A DNA stretch of 64,000 nt from an uncultured Bacteroidia bacterium (lineage in GTDB: Bacteria > Bacteroidota > Bacteroidia > Bacteroidales > ML635J-15). A model generated the notes under the pieces. It worked only from the letters and a program-made list of their open reading frames with translations, had not been told where the DNA came from and did not search any database. Location of the stretch: positions 64,105-128,104 of the forward strand of contig CACYQN010000007.1 of the NCBI GenBank assembly GCA_902776565.1, in the 5' to 3' direction. This document shows, in pieces, positions 16,767 through 27,300 of this stretch. The position numbers were made by a program, and so were the translations under genes. Positions within the stretch are counted from its first letter, which is position 1; each line of letters starts with the position of its first letter.

Positions 16767-18896
16767 TTATTCTGCCATCAACAACTCCAGCATGCTGATT
16801 GCTGACTTCGAAACAGGAGTTCCGGGACCGTAGATTGCTGCTACGCCTGCATCGTAGAGGAACTGGTAGTCCTGAGCGGGGATAACACCGCCGGCAGTAA
16901 CCATGATGTCGTCACGACCCAACTTCTTGAGTTCTTCTATCAAGGCTGGAATCAAGGTCTTGTGACCTGCTGCCAACGACGATACACCAACAATGTGGAC
17001 ATCATTCTCGACAGCCTGCTTTGCTGCTTCTTCTGGAGTCTGGAACAATGGCCCCATATCGACGTCGAAACCGCAGTCGGCGTAACCGGTTGCAACAACC
17101 TTTGCGCCACGGTCGTGTCCGTCCTGCCCCATCTTGACAACCATAATACGAGGCTGGCGGCCTTCCTTCTTTGCAAACTCACGGCAAAGTTCCTTTGCCC
17201 TTTCAAATTCGGCGTCGTTCTTGGTTTCCGAAGAATATACGCCAGAGATAGTCTTAATCACTGCTTTATGTCTTCCTACAATTTTTTCACATGCATCCGA
17301 AATTTCACCCAACGAAGCGCGTACCTTTGCTGCTTCAACAGCAAGTTCGAGCAAGTTGCCTTCGCCAGTCTCTACGCATCTTGTGATAGCGTCCAATGCA
17401 CGGCGAACATCATCGTTGTTGCGCTTTGCCCTCAATTCCTGCAACCTCTGTACCTGCTGCTTTCTAACTGCGGTGTTGTCAACTGCGAGAATGTCAATCG
17501 GGTCTTCCTTTTCGAGGCGATACTTGTTGATACCGACGATTGTCTGGTTTCCACTGTCGATGCGAGCCTGGGTGCGAGCTGCAGCCTCTTCGATACGCAT
17601 CTTAGGAATACCGCTTTCGATTGCCTTTGCCATACCGCCGAGCTTTTCAACTTCCTCGATGTGCTTCCATGCGCGGTGTGCAAGTTCGTTGGTGAGGCTT
17701 TCAATATAGTACGAACCAGCCCACGGGTCGATTGAACGGCAAACATTGGTTTCTTCCTGAATGTAAATCTGGGTGTTACGAGCAATACGAGCCGAGAAGT
17801 CGGTAGGCAATGCGATAGCTTCATCAAGAGCGTTGGTGTGCAACGACTGGGTGTGTCCCAAAGCTGCGCCCATTGCTTCGATACAAGTACGCGTAACATT
17901 GTTGAACGGGTCCTGTTCGGTAAGCGACCAACCCGATGTCTGGCTGTGTGTACGCAACGACAACGACTTCGGATTCTTCGGGTTGAACTGCTTTACAATC
18001 TTTGCCCACAGCATACGTGCTGCACGCATCTTTGCAATTTCCATGAAATGGTTCATACCGATTGCCCAGAAGAACGACAGACGCGGTGCGAAAGCATCAA
18101 CATCGATTCCAGCCTTGATACCTGTGCGGAGGTATTCGAGACCGTCGGCAAGTGTGTATGCCATTTCGATATCGTTGGTTGCACCTGCTTCCTGCATGTG
18201 GTAGCCCGAAATCGAAATTGAGTTGAACTTAGGCATGAACTTCGAGGTGTAAGCGAAGATATCACCGATGATTCTCATTGAGAACTCAGGCGGATATATA
18301 TAGGTATTACGAACCATGAATTCCTTGAGGATGTCGTTCTGTATTGTACCCTGCATTTCTTCGAGCTTAACGCCCTGTTCCAAACCAGCCACGATGTAGA
18401 ATGCAAGAATCGGCAATACTGCGCCGTTCATTGTCATTGATACCGACATCTTGCCCAAAGGAATCTGGTCGAACAATATCTTCATATCTTCAACCGAACA
18501 GATGCTAACACCAGCCTTACCAACATCACCTACAACGCGTGGATGGTCGGCATCGTAGCCACGATGAGTAGGAAGGTCGAATGCAACCGACAGACCTTTC
18601 TGACCTGCAGCAAGGTTACGACGATAGAATGCGTTAGATTCTTCTGCTGTCGAGAAACCTGCATACTGGCGGATTGTCCACGGCTTCTGCACATACATTG
18701 TTGAGTAAGGACCGCGAAGGAAAGGCGGTACACCTGCTGCATAGTTCAGATGTTCCATTCCTGCAAGGTCGTCGGCAGTGTAGATGCCCTTTACGCTAAT
18801 TTGTTCGGGGGTTGTCCAAAGCGACTGGTCGCTGCTATTTCCGCAGCATTCTGCTGCTTTGCCCGTATATTTTATATCTTTGAAATTCGGTCTCAT
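16767..18896 (-). CDS. mutB: Methylmalonyl-CoA mutase, large (catalytic) subunit
   Basis: The 709-residue length is normal for the alpha subunit. The N-terminal barrel has [21 protein letters not shown] and [15 protein letters not shown], which line the CoA and substrate pocket. The C-terminal B12 domain has [19 protein letters not shown] (DxHxxG, where the His replaces the cobalamin base), [10 protein letters not shown] and VTAGGVIP. It interconverts methylmalonyl-CoA and succinyl-CoA using adenosylcobalamin. In Bacteroidales it runs towards propionate in fermentation. It follows mutA by eight bases. In such mutases the small subunit lacks the catalytic cobalamin-binding histidine, while this one keeps it. 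Confidence 0.97.
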   Translation of the reverse strand: MRPNFKDIKYTGKAAECCGNSSDQSLWTTPEQISVKGIYTADDLAGMEHLNYAAGVPPFLRGPYSTMYVQKPWTIRQYAGFSTAEESNAFYRRNLAAGQKGLSVAFDLPTHRGYDADHPRVVGDVGKAGVSICSVEDMKILFDQIPLGKMSVSMTMNGAVLPILAFYIVAGLEQGVKLEEMQGTIQNDILKEFMVRNTYIYPPEFSMRIIGDIFAYTSKFMPKFNSISISGYHMQEAGATNDIEMAYTLADGLEYLRTGIKAGIDVDAFAPRLSFFWAIGMNHFMEIAKMRAARMLWAKIVKQFNPKNPKSLSLRTHSQTSGWSLTEQDPFNNVTRTCIEAMGAALGHTQSLHTNALDEAIALPTDFSARIARNTQIYIQEETNVCRSIDPWAGSYYIESLTNELAHRAWKHIEEVEKLGGMAKAIESGIPKMRIEEAAARTQARIDSGNQTIVGINKYRLEKEDPIDILAVDNTAVRKQQVQRLQELRAKRNNDDVRRALDAITRCVETGEGNLLELAVEAAKVRASLGEISDACEKIVGRHKAVIKTISGVYSSETKNDAEFERAKELCREFAKKEGRQPRIMVVKMGQDGHDRGAKVVATGYADCGFDVDMGPLFQTPEEAAKQAVENDVHIVGVSSLAAGHKTLIPALIEELKKLGRDDIMVTAGGVIPAQDYQFLYDAGVAAIYGPGTPVSKSAISMLELLMAE

Positions 18897-18904
18897 GGCT
18901 TCTG

Positions 18905-20806
18905 TTATAATTCGTTAATACCCAACATTTTTTGATATTCCTTCAAGGTTTCAAGCACATTGCACTTTACATGGATGTAGTTCTTGATGCCCTTTTCTTC
19001 GAGTGCGGGACGGCATTCGGGGTCGCCGGCAACAACAAGTATTGCCTTGTCGCCAATGAGTTCGGCAATCTGCGGAACTGCTTCGGCGTATTCGTCGTCC
19101 GACGAGCAGGCAACAACTATCTGAGCCTTCGATTCCAAAGCGGCCTTTGCGCCTTCCTCGATTGTTGCGAAGCGGTTGTTGTCCATAACCTTTATGCCAG
19201 CCACTGCGAAGAAGTTCGACGAGAACTGTGCTCTTGCGCGGCACATTGCCAAGTTACCGAATGTAAGCATGAAAGCCTTCGGTTCTACACCGCTGCGGTC
19301 GGTAGCGAGACGCAAAGCCTCGAATGCTTCGGCACCACGGTAAGGCTTCAATGGTTCGGCTATCTTTTCGTGCGAGCAGCAGTCGGCTTCTTCCATCTTC
19401 ATGCCCATCATTGTAGGAATGTCGCGCGAAACGATTTCCTTGGTAATGTTGGCTTCGGCTCTCTCGTTGAAGTTCGGGAACTGGTTGGTTCCGAGCAATG
19501 TTTCGCGGCGGGTTGCGATGTTCTTGTCGCGTTTGTCCGAAACAGCCTTGATTTCCGATTGTACGAAGCCTTCCTTGAACTTAGCAACAAATCCGCCACC
19601 GTCTTCAACAGTCTTGAAGAGATTCCAAGCGGTGTTGGCTATCGAGTTTGTAAGGTTTTCGATGTAGTACGAACCTGCAGCTGGGTCAACAACCTTGTCG
19701 AAGTGCGATTCTTCCTTGAGGATGGTCTGCACATTGCGAGCGATGCGGTTCGAGAAGTCGGTAGGAACTTCGAACGGGTAGTCGTAAGGCAGAACTTCGA
19801 GGTAATCGACACCTGCGATGATTGCGCTCATTGCCTCTGTAGTTCCACGAAGCATATTTACGTATGCGTCGTAAACTGTCTGGTTCCACTCGCTGGTGGT
19901 TGCGGCAATCTGCATCTTCTTTGCGCATTCCGAATTGCTGCCGTAAGCCTCAACTATGTTAGCCCACAGCATTCTTGCGGCGCGGAACTTTGCAATTTCC
20001 ATGAAGTAGGTGCTTCCAACGCCAAACAGGAATACCATCTTCTTGGCAACTTCTTCGGCGGTCAAGCCTTCGTCGGTTAGGCGCGACAGGTATTCGCTAC
20101 CTTCCGAAAGTGTGAAAGCAAGTTCCTGAACTGATGATGCGCCAGCGCTGTTGAATGTGTATCCATCAACGCAGATGACGCGAACGCGCTTGTAGTCCTT
20201 AGCCATCTTTACGCATTCGGCAAGCAACTTGAAGGCCTTGTCCTCGCAGAGGAAACCTTTGTTGGTGAGGTTTCGCAGCGGGTTGAAGTCGAAGTTGGCT
20301 CTTACCTCGTTCTTGTCGATTCCGAGCGAATCAACGTATGCGAGGAAGTTCTTCAAGGTTTCCATGGTCTTGAGGCAGCAACCGATGAATGTAACCGGGG
20401 TTTTGTCCAGCTTGATGTCGGCAAGCAGAGCCTCGAAATCGGCCTTGGTCTGAACCTTTGTATTGTCGATGTAGAAACCGAGCGATTCTATTCCCTTTGT
20501 CAGCAACATCTTTGCGGTAGCGTTGGCTTTCTTGTAGTCGCCGTCGCAGCAGCAGATGCCGTGGTGTATGAACCAGTTGTTGTTATCCTTGGTTCCGCGA
20601 ACAAACGGGAAACTTCCCGGCTTCGAATCCAAATAATTGATATCTTTTAGGTCGTCGGCGCGATAGTATGGGCGGACATTGAATCCTTCCTGAGTTTTCC
20701 ATACGAGCTTCTTCTCGTAGTCGGCGCCTTTTAAGTCCTTGATTATTACATCCTCCCATTCTTGGGTCGGCACGGGAGGAAATTCTTGAAATAATTTTTC
20801 TTCCAT
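18905..20806 (-). CDS. mutA: Methylmalonyl-CoA mutase, small subunit
   Basis: This 633-residue protein is the non-catalytic beta subunit. It has the start [30 protein letters not shown] (seen in parts), the RPYYRADDL motif, [15 protein letters not shown] and [16 protein letters not shown] segments of the mutase barrel. Its C-terminal pseudo-cobalamin domain keeps the fold but has no DxHxxG motif. A Cys-Cys-Ser segment ([10 protein letters not shown]) lies in the linker. It is the first gene of the mutA-mutB-nuclease operon, with a clear promoter upstream. Confidence 0.95.
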   Translation of the reverse strand: MEEKLFQEFPPVPTQEWEDVIIKDLKGADYEKKLVWKTQEGFNVRPYYRADDLKDINYLDSKPGSFPFVRGTKDNNNWFIHHGICCCDGDYKKANATAKMLLTKGIESLGFYIDNTKVQTKADFEALLADIKLDKTPVTFIGCCLKTMETLKNFLAYVDSLGIDKNEVRANFDFNPLRNLTNKGFLCEDKAFKLLAECVKMAKDYKRVRVICVDGYTFNSAGASSVQELAFTLSEGSEYLSRLTDEGLTAEEVAKKMVFLFGVGSTYFMEIAKFRAARMLWANIVEAYGSNSECAKKMQIAATTSEWNQTVYDAYVNMLRGTTEAMSAIIAGVDYLEVLPYDYPFEVPTDFSNRIARNVQTILKEESHFDKVVDPAAGSYYIENLTNSIANTAWNLFKTVEDGGGFVAKFKEGFVQSEIKAVSDKRDKNIATRRETLLGTNQFPNFNERAEANITKEIVSRDIPTMMGMKMEEADCCSHEKIAEPLKPYRGAEAFEALRLATDRSGVEPKAFMLTFGNLAMCRARAQFSSNFFAVAGIKVMDNNRFATIEEGAKAALESKAQIVVACSSDDEYAEAVPQIAELIGDKAILVVAGDPECRPALEEKGIKNYIHVKCNVLETLKEYQKMLGINEL

Positions 20807-20830
20807 TTGTACAGAATTTATTTTGAGGTT

Positions 20831-20861
20831 GCAAAGTTAGACAAAAATCCCGACTTGCAAA
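20831..20861 (-). promoter_or_regulatory. Promoter of the mutAB operon
   Basis: On the minus strand TTTG (20858-20861), 18 bases, then TAACTTTGC (20831-20839) match the Bacteroidota consensus, about 25 bases before the mutA ATG. Confidence 0.75.
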
Positions 20862-21024
20862 TCTGTTTAAGAAAACATTTGTTAGTAAAAATAAAAAAGC
20901 TACATATACTTAAGCACCAACCATTTCATTATGACACAAACTCTTTTTTTCACACTACGAAAAACAATGACTCACGATTAATTTTTTTATGTAAGTTTGC
21001 CTCTCAAAAAATAGAACTTACGAA

Positions 21025-22104
21025 ATGCCGCTTATCATTTTGTCTGTCATATTGTTAGTTTTACTTCTTATTCAGGCTGTATTCTACATCCTGCCGGCAT
21101 TCGCAATGCAAAAAGAAGAAGGACACAAGCCCAAGTCCGACCAACCTGCCGTATCGGTAATAATTGCCTGCCGAAACGAACTGCAAAACCTAAAATCAAA
21201 CCTTCAATACATTGTTAAGCAGAAATATCCCGAATTTGAAATCATAATTGCAGATGACAATTCCACCGACGGCACTTCCGATTACATTGCAGAACTGGCT
21301 AAAACTTTTCCAAACATAAAACTTGTTGAAAACAATGAGTCTGGCAAGAAATCTGCTCTTTCAAACGGAATCCGTGCCGCCTCTTACGAACATCTTGTAT
21401 TCACCGATGCCGATTGCCGTCCCGCAACGGAGCACTGGATAGCAGGAATAATGTCGCAGTTCGATGCAGAAAATCCGCTTGTCTTAGGCTACGGAGAACT
21501 GTCGGGCAAGACATTCGCTGCGCTTTTCTCGTCGTACGACGCCACGCTAATTGCCTTGCAATATCTTGGTTTTGCCTCGCTGGGACACGCCTATATGGCC
21601 GTGGGACGCAACATTGCATATTCGCGAAAACTTTGGGACACCGTCGGCGGTTTCGGCTCGCATTCCGACATTGCATCGGGCGACGACGACCTTTTTGTAA
21701 AGGATGCGGCAAGACATATACACCCAACCGTATGCGTTTCGTCGGAAGCAAAGACAATTTCTCCAGCAAAGGAAACTTTTGCAAAACTTCTGCGGCAGAA
21801 ATCACGGCACGTTTCAACATCAGTGAAATATAGCATGTTGGATAAATTTTTGTCGGGAGGCGAAACTGTTACGAGGACATTGTTTTTTGCTGTGGCAATA
21901 GCAATGCTATTTGTAAACTGGAAATTCGCGCTTGCTTTTGTGATAGTGAGGTTGGTATTTGTAATGCTTTCGCTCGCTAAATTTTGCAGCACGACAAAAT
22001 CCGATTTCAATTTATTTATGTCGCTGATATTTGATATCTTTGCACCGATTTTTTATGTCGCTTTGATGTTTTACAAAATCTTTAATCGAGAAACAAAATG
22101 GTAA
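21025..22104 (+). CDS. Membrane-bound family 2 glycosyltransferase
   Basis: The protein has 359 residues. An N-terminal membrane helix (about 3-24) is followed by a GT-A domain with SVIIACRNELQNLKSNL, IIIADDNSTDGT (nucleotide-sugar loop) and VFTDADCRPA (DxD-type metal site). A Gly-Asp-Asp-Asp segment (ASGDDDLFVKDAA) stands where the acceptor-site acidic residues are expected. The C-terminus has two or three membrane helices (about 280-355). It is probably a lipid-linked glycan or polysaccharide transferase with an unknown substrate. It overlaps the next gene by seven bases. TAAGTTTG at 20992 is a likely -7 box. Confidence 0.85.
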   Translation: MPLIILSVILLVLLLIQAVFYILPAFAMQKEEGHKPKSDQPAVSVIIACRNELQNLKSNLQYIVKQKYPEFEIIIADDNSTDGTSDYIAELAKTFPNIKLVENNESGKKSALSNGIRAASYEHLVFTDADCRPATEHWIAGIMSQFDAENPLVLGYGELSGKTFAALFSSYDATLIALQYLGFASLGHAYMAVGRNIAYSRKLWDTVGGFGSHSDIASGDDDLFVKDAARHIHPTVCVSSEAKTISPAKETFAKLLRQKSRHVSTSVKYSMLDKFLSGGETVTRTLFFAVAIAMLFVNWKFALAFVIVRLVFVMLSLAKFCSTTKSDFNLFMSLIFDIFAPIFYVALMFYKIFNRETKW

Positions 22105-22667
22105 AAAGGACTCGCGAACTTGAAGAATACGACGATTTGAAACTCAGGGACTTGGTAGTCGCGGGCGACGAAATGGCAAGTTCGTGCCTTTTCCGTCGCT
22201 ACCAGATGGACATTAAGGATTTCCTTGTTTCGCGAGGCTGCCAAAGCGACGATGCCGACGATGTAACAATTATGTCGCTGCAAAAAATATGGAAGTCGAT
22301 GGACTCCTACGATGCCGAGCGCGAAGCCAGTTTCCGCACGTGGGTGTTCACAATCGCCAAGAACACCTATCTCGACTGGTGCAAGAAATACAACTTGCCA
22401 CAACCGCAAAACAGCGACATGATAGCAATTACCGACGACAGCACGCCCGAAACTTCGCTCATCGAGAAAGAAAGACAGGCATACGTGGAATCGTTGCTCG
22501 GACAGCTATCCGAACTCGACCAGAACATTCTGTTTATGAAGGGCGTAGGAATGAAATACGAAGAAATTGCCCACGAACTCGGAATTTCGCTGTCGATAGT
22601 GAAGAACAGAATCCATCAGGCGAAGTTGAAACTTGTAGAATTGTCGAAAGATGTTAGAAAAGATTAA
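22098..22667 (+). CDS. ECF-type RNA polymerase sigma factor
   Basis: The protein has 189 residues. Region 2 reads LFRRYQMDIKDFLVSRGC, DDVTIMSLQKIWKSMDSYD and FRTWVFTIAKNTYLDW, which is the -10-binding helix set. Region 4 reads LSELDQNILFMKGVGMKYEEI and AHELGISLSIVKNRIHQAK, a helix-turn-helix for the -35 element. No anti-sigma gene is adjacent. It is wedged between a glycosyltransferase (7-base overlap) and rsmG (17-base overlap), an arrangement in which control is more likely to be transcriptional or by an unlinked partner. Confidence 0.93.
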   Translation: MVKRTRELEEYDDLKLRDLVVAGDEMASSCLFRRYQMDIKDFLVSRGCQSDDADDVTIMSLQKIWKSMDSYDAEREASFRTWVFTIAKNTYLDWCKKYNLPQPQNSDMIAITDDSTPETSLIEKERQAYVESLLGQLSELDQNILFMKGVGMKYEEIAHELGISLSIVKNRIHQAKLKLVELSKDVRKD

Positions 22668-23262
22668 GGAATATTTCCCGTCGCTATCGGATGTTCAAGT
22701 AAAGAAACTTGTAGAACTTGAAGGACTTGTGCGTGAGTGGAACGAAAAAATCAATGTCATAAGCCGCAAGGACACAGACAATATTTTTGTACACCACATA
22801 CTGCATTCGATGGCGATTGCCAAGGTAAAGCAGTTCAAGGCTGGTGAACTAGTGCTTGATGTCGGCACAGGCGGCGGCTTTCCTGGTATTCCTTTAGCAA
22901 TAATGTTTCCCGAAGCAGAATTTACTATGGTTGATAGCATCGAGAAGAAAATCAAGGTGGTAAAGGGCATTTCCGAAAGTCTTGGCCTTGCAAATGTGGA
23001 AGCCATGAAGATTCGCGCCGAACTTTTGCCTCCCAAGTACGACTGCATCGTGAGCCGTGCCGTCACCGCCTTCCCCGACTTTGTGAAAATGACACGCAAC
23101 GTGCTGAATCCGCGTTCCACCGAACGTTCAATAATCTACCTCAAGGGCGGTGACTTTGACGATGAGCTGAAAGGAATGAAAAATTATTCGGTTACGAATA
23201 TTTCCGATTTCTTCGGTGAGGAGTTCTTTGAGACGAAGAAGATAATATACCTTAATTTATAA
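22651..23262 (+). CDS. rsmG: 16S rRNA (guanine527-N7)-methyltransferase
   Basis: This 203-residue protein is of RsmG/GidB size. The family motifs are EWNEKINVISRKD near residue 30, a HHILHSMAIAK helix, and the SAM-binding GTGGGFPGIPLAIMFPEA loop with VDSIEKK following. A later segment, PKYDCIVSRAVTAFPDFVKM, is the expected catalytic or binding strand. It methylates G527 of 16S rRNA; loss of RsmG gives low-level streptomycin resistance in other bacteria. It overlaps the sigma factor gene by 17 bases, so the three genes form one operon. Confidence 0.96.
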   Translation: MLEKIKEYFPSLSDVQVKKLVELEGLVREWNEKINVISRKDTDNIFVHHILHSMAIAKVKQFKAGELVLDVGTGGGFPGIPLAIMFPEAEFTMVDSIEKKIKVVKGISESLGLANVEAMKIRAELLPPKYDCIVSRAVTAFPDFVKMTRNVLNPRSTERSIIYLKGGDFDDELKGMKNYSVTNISDFFGEEFFETKKIIYLNL

Positions 23263-23286
23263 TTGTTTGATGGGGTTTCAATTGTT

Positions 23287-23311
23287 GAGTCGTGGCGCGC
23301 CGCGACTGTAC
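23287..23311. repeat. Variable-core palindrome, copy 1 (GC-rich core)
   Basis: A near-perfect palindrome, GTCGTGGCGCGCCGCGAC, is flanked by GAG on the left and TGTACAAA on the right. The outer sequence recurs at 23341 with a wholly different core. Confidence 0.75.
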
Positions 23312-23340
23312 AAATGATAGGATTTAAATTGTTTTTTGTG

Positions 23341-23365
23341 GAGACGCAAAATTTTGCGGCTGTAC
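23341..23365. repeat. Variable-core palindrome, copy 2 (AT-rich core)
   Basis: GAGACG, then a CAAAATTTTG core, then CGGCTGTAC. The flank (GAGNCG ... CGNCTGTACAAA) agrees with the copy 54 bases upstream, while the palindromic core changes from TGGCGCGCCG to CAAAATTTTG. Confidence 0.75.
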
Positions 23366-23518
23366 AAAATATGAATTATTTATTGCAATCTGCTCATATT
23401 CCAGCGATTAACACCATTGATTACCAATTCTTTATTTAAAAATTCTTACAAAATCAAAAAAAATGCTTTGATTTCAAAAAAAAGTAGTAATTTTGCAGTC
23501 CCAAAAGGCATACCGAAT

Positions 23519-23602
23519 GCCCGGGTGGCGGAATCGGTAGACGCGCTGGTCTCAAACACCAGTTCCTTCACTGGAGTGCCGGTTCGACCCCGGCCCCGGG
23601 TA
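23519..23602 (+). tRNA. tRNA-Leu (anticodon CAA)
   Basis: This 84-nucleotide tRNA folds completely by eye. The acceptor stem is GCCCGGG with CCCGGGT (one G-U pair) and the anticodon stem is CTGGT with ACCAG. The loop is CTCAAAC, with the anticodon CAA at 23553-23555. A long class II variable arm (TTCC...GGAGT) is typical of leucine tRNAs, and the T arm is GCCGG-TTCGACC-CCGGC. The 3' CCA is not encoded and must be added. It stands alone, between rsmG and trmB. Confidence 0.97.
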
Positions 23603-23622
23603 CATTTTGCGGGCAAAACTTA

Positions 23623-24342
23623 ATGGTCAGGCGTATGTCACAGAAGAACAAACTTTTCAAATTTGCACAGAACGAAACATTCCCGCACATGTTCCAGCCG
23701 AAACTTATGTACGGAAGTCCAGAAGATTTTGAACTGAAAGGTCGTTGGAAATCAGACTTTTTCCACAACGAAAACCCAATAACCGTGGAACTCGGCTGCG
23801 GCAAGGGAGAATATTCGGTGGCAATGGCAAACGAAATCCCAACAGGTAATTTTATAGGTGTGGACATTAAAGGAGCAAGAATGTGGCGCGGTGCTTCCGA
23901 TTCGCTCGAAATGGGGATGAAAAACATTGCTTTCCTGCGTACACGTGTCGAATTTACACCAAAATGCTTCGGCAAGGACGAAATTTCTGAAATATGGATT
24001 ACCTTCCCCGACCCTCACCTCGGAGCAAAAAGCACACACAAGAAACGACTCACCTCGTCGCGCTTCCTGACATACTACCAGAACTTCCTGACCGACAACG
24101 GCATAGTAAACCTCAAGACCGACGACGATACGCTCTACGAATACACCAAGCAAGTAATCGCTCGCAACAACCTGCCACTGCTGATTGATACGGGCAACCT
24201 CTACGAATCGGAACACTACACCGGTTTCCTCACCCTAAAGACGCACTACGAAAAAATGTGGAACAAGGAAAACAGAACAATAAAGTATCTGAGATTCAGA
24301 CTGCCACAGAACATCGTTCTTGTGGAGCCTGAAGATTGTTGA
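23623..24342 (+). CDS. trmB: tRNA (guanine46-N7)-methyltransferase
   Basis: The protein has 239 residues (or 235 from the ATG at 23635). The SAM-binding motif VELGCGKGEYSVAMA is near residues 50-64, followed by FIGVDIKGARMWRGA and the TrmB signature WITFPDPHLGAKSTHKKRLTS (Asp-Pro plus Lys/Arg residues that hold the tRNA guanine). It methylates G46 in the variable loop of tRNAs. It lies 20 bases after a tRNA gene, but this is probably chance. The exact start is ambiguous, as no Shine-Dalgarno sequence decides it. Confidence 0.94.
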   Translation: MVRRMSQKNKLFKFAQNETFPHMFQPKLMYGSPEDFELKGRWKSDFFHNENPITVELGCGKGEYSVAMANEIPTGNFIGVDIKGARMWRGASDSLEMGMKNIAFLRTRVEFTPKCFGKDEISEIWITFPDPHLGAKSTHKKRLTSSRFLTYYQNFLTDNGIVNLKTDDDTLYEYTKQVIARNNLPLLIDTGNLYESEHYTGFLTLKTHYEKMWNKENRTIKYLRFRLPQNIVLVEPEDC

Positions 24343-24344
24343 TT

Positions 24345-27300
24345 CTACCTTAATATATACATCTTTCCGACTTCACGCTTGAAATACTTGTCGGTGCCGA
24401 CATCACGCTTTTCGATTTCCTCGCCGTTGAGTTTTGCCTTTACCGTGTAGAAGTAAACACCATTTGCAAGTTTGTCGCCGTAGGTGTCACAGCCGTCCCA
24501 CGCATACTCGGTAATGTTCTTGCCAATCGTTATAGGCCCAAGTTCGTCAAGATATATGCGCTTTACAATCTTTCCTGTAATTGTAAATATTTCAATTTCC
24601 AATTCGTCGGGCACTTCGCTGCCAGTAAGCTCGAATACGAAGCGTGTCTGCGAACTGAACGGATTGGGATAGTTCATCAGGTTGGTGATTGTTGACTTTG
24701 TTATGATGCAGAAGTCGATTACATAGCTATTGTCGCCCGAAACGTTACCTGTAGCATCTTTTGCCTGCACCTGAAGCCTGTATGTCCCATCCTCTGTGAA
24801 TATCGGCTTGTATATGATTTTGCAGCTGTTGTTGGGCAGTTCTGCTGGAATCCACTCGATGGTTTCAGACGGATTTTCCTGTATGCCGAAATTTATCCGC
24901 TTTGTACGACCTGTTGTAAGGTTTGTCAGTTTCAAGTCGAACAGAGAGGTGTCGTTGAGCGCCAGATATTTGTTTTCGTCCTTCAGTGTGATAAGAATTT
25001 CTGGCTTTGCCGAGATTATTTCACCGTTCATTATGAATTTTCCGTCAAAACTGACTTCAAGCAAAGGATTAGTATTGTCGTTTGCAATGTAGAAATATTT
25101 CGATGCAATGTTGTTGTAATGGTACTGCTCGGGCTGGTAGTATGTACCAGATGTTTCGTTTATCGGGTTAAATTCTACCCAGATGCTATTCAAACCTGAA
25201 AGTCCGAGCGTTGAGTAGCGGATGGTATCTATTATGATGTCGTGGGCAGGATGTGGACGCAAAGTCTTGATGTCGATTATGGTCTCGTTGTTGTGGCTGT
25301 CGCGAAGCCAATACTTCACCACGAGGCTATCCATATCGTAGTTGCTGACATTCTGTGTAGCAATCGAGAATACGAGTTCATCGCCACGTTCTATGGTGTC
25401 GGCGTGGAAGAAAAAGCCCTGCTTGGGGTCTATTGCCGTTTCGGGAACGCCGTCGAAACGCAACTGCCACTTCTTTAGCTGTGGCGGCGTGCGGTTTACC
25501 GTGTCGCGGGTAAATAGGTTGAGCCGCAAATTTGGATATGTGCGGTAGTCAATAAGGTTTCCGAGTGCCGAAAGGAGCAAGTCGTTGGCTCCCAAGCTAT
25601 CGATGACAAGGACTTCCTCGCCCGAGGGACGTATGCCGAACACTTCGAGTTTAAGTTCTTCGTCGGCATCGCTCTGGTGTGCCCATTGCAGCGAACGCCA
25701 TTGTTTTGAAGGACCAACAACAACGCTTTTAATGTATCCGTATGTCATGTCGGTTACAAGGTCGAGCGGGTCCATTTCGATGTCGTCACCAAAAATTTCC
25801 CGATGTATTGATGGAGTTCCCTTCTTTGTGCAGAAAATATATGCCTTGTTGTTTGGCACTGAGCGTATTAGTGTAGCACCAAGACTTTCCATTTTTTGTT
25901 TCAGACTTTCGGGAAGCGATGAGAAGGCAACTGTACGCCACGAATATATCAGTATGTAGTAGCCTTCGGGAATGTCGTTGAGCAATGTGTTCATTCCGTT
26001 GAGCGCAGTTGCATTTATGTCAAAAGTGAAATATGGTTGCGGAGTCGATGCCGAAAAACATTTGGGATAGTTACGGTGTCCGTAGTTTTGTCTATCCGAC
26101 TGCCATGCAAGTATTGTCGTCGGGTCTATTACAGCAACCACCATTGCCGAACCGGTGTTGCAATTGCTATTTCCTCCTGTTTGTGGACCCATTATATTGT
26201 CGATAGACCATCGCACGACACTGAAGGTGCTGGAGTTCACATTTGCACGGTTGTGGCATCTTAGTCGCTTCTGTCCCTGCGAATATGTAAAGACTTGAGT
26301 ATTCCTATTATATTCTATCAAGTTAAAATTATCCTTCTTGAATTGATAGTAGTGAGCTTGCGACCATCCTTCCTCGCCTTCGATATATATGAACGATGAT
26401 TCTTTCCATGATGGTTCGCCTTCGGTTTGACTTGACACTCGCCAGTAATATACGGTATTTTCCGTCAATCGGAAAGGCAGTTTCCATTTAACAATTCCGC
26501 CTTCGCTCTGCATTGTAGCTTCGCGCATCAACGGACTATTAAAGGCGTCTGTTGTGTCTATCTGGAAACGATAGCCTGCAGTACCGAGAAACGGGTCGCC
26601 TGTGGATGCTGCCAGCGAAACTGTGTCGTATGGATAGATGGCATATTCGTAAGGATAAATCGGGTAAATATCACTCGACTTTATCATGAAGTCCATCGTG
26701 GCATAGTTGTTTGTTTCCGACAGCTCGTCAACTTCATTCATCCCGTCGACATATACGCGGAGTCTGTTCATTCCTGCACCATCAATTATGTCAGTCGGAA
26801 TCCTTACATTTACGCTTCGACGGTAAAGACAGCCGTCAACAATAGTTTCGTAGTGCGACTCGTTGCCGTTGGGGAGGGTTCTTTCCACATACACATAAAA
26901 TGGTTGTGTAACGGCTTTACCAAAATTGCGTATGTCAACCACAACGTCGAAACTGTCCAGAACTGTAGTTACTTCTCTGGGGGACAAACTGATGGACGAA
27001 TTGTCAATCATCAGGTCGGACTTTGACCTTGGACCTACTACTATTGCAGGGTCGCCATGCAGGGTTATCTGGTAACTTGTAAGTTCTGTATTTGTAGTCC
27101 AATTGTCGGTAAGTACGTTTTTCAGTGTATTTTTTATCTGCACACCAATCGGACGGCTATATCTTTTATAGGTGAAATTCTTGTATAGCTCGAGTGTATA
27201 TGTATGCAGATAACTGGTATTACCTTGGTCCATCGACGACATAAATCCTATTGCGCCCTTTGGCGATTTAACCCAGATGTCGCTAAGAGTGTTGGTTGTT

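Noticed and set aside
18932..20080. 382-codon open frame on the plus strand opposite mutA
   Set aside because: It is the antisense of a strongly conserved mutase subunit with an ideal promoter, has no recognisable motif and arises from codon bias on the other strand.
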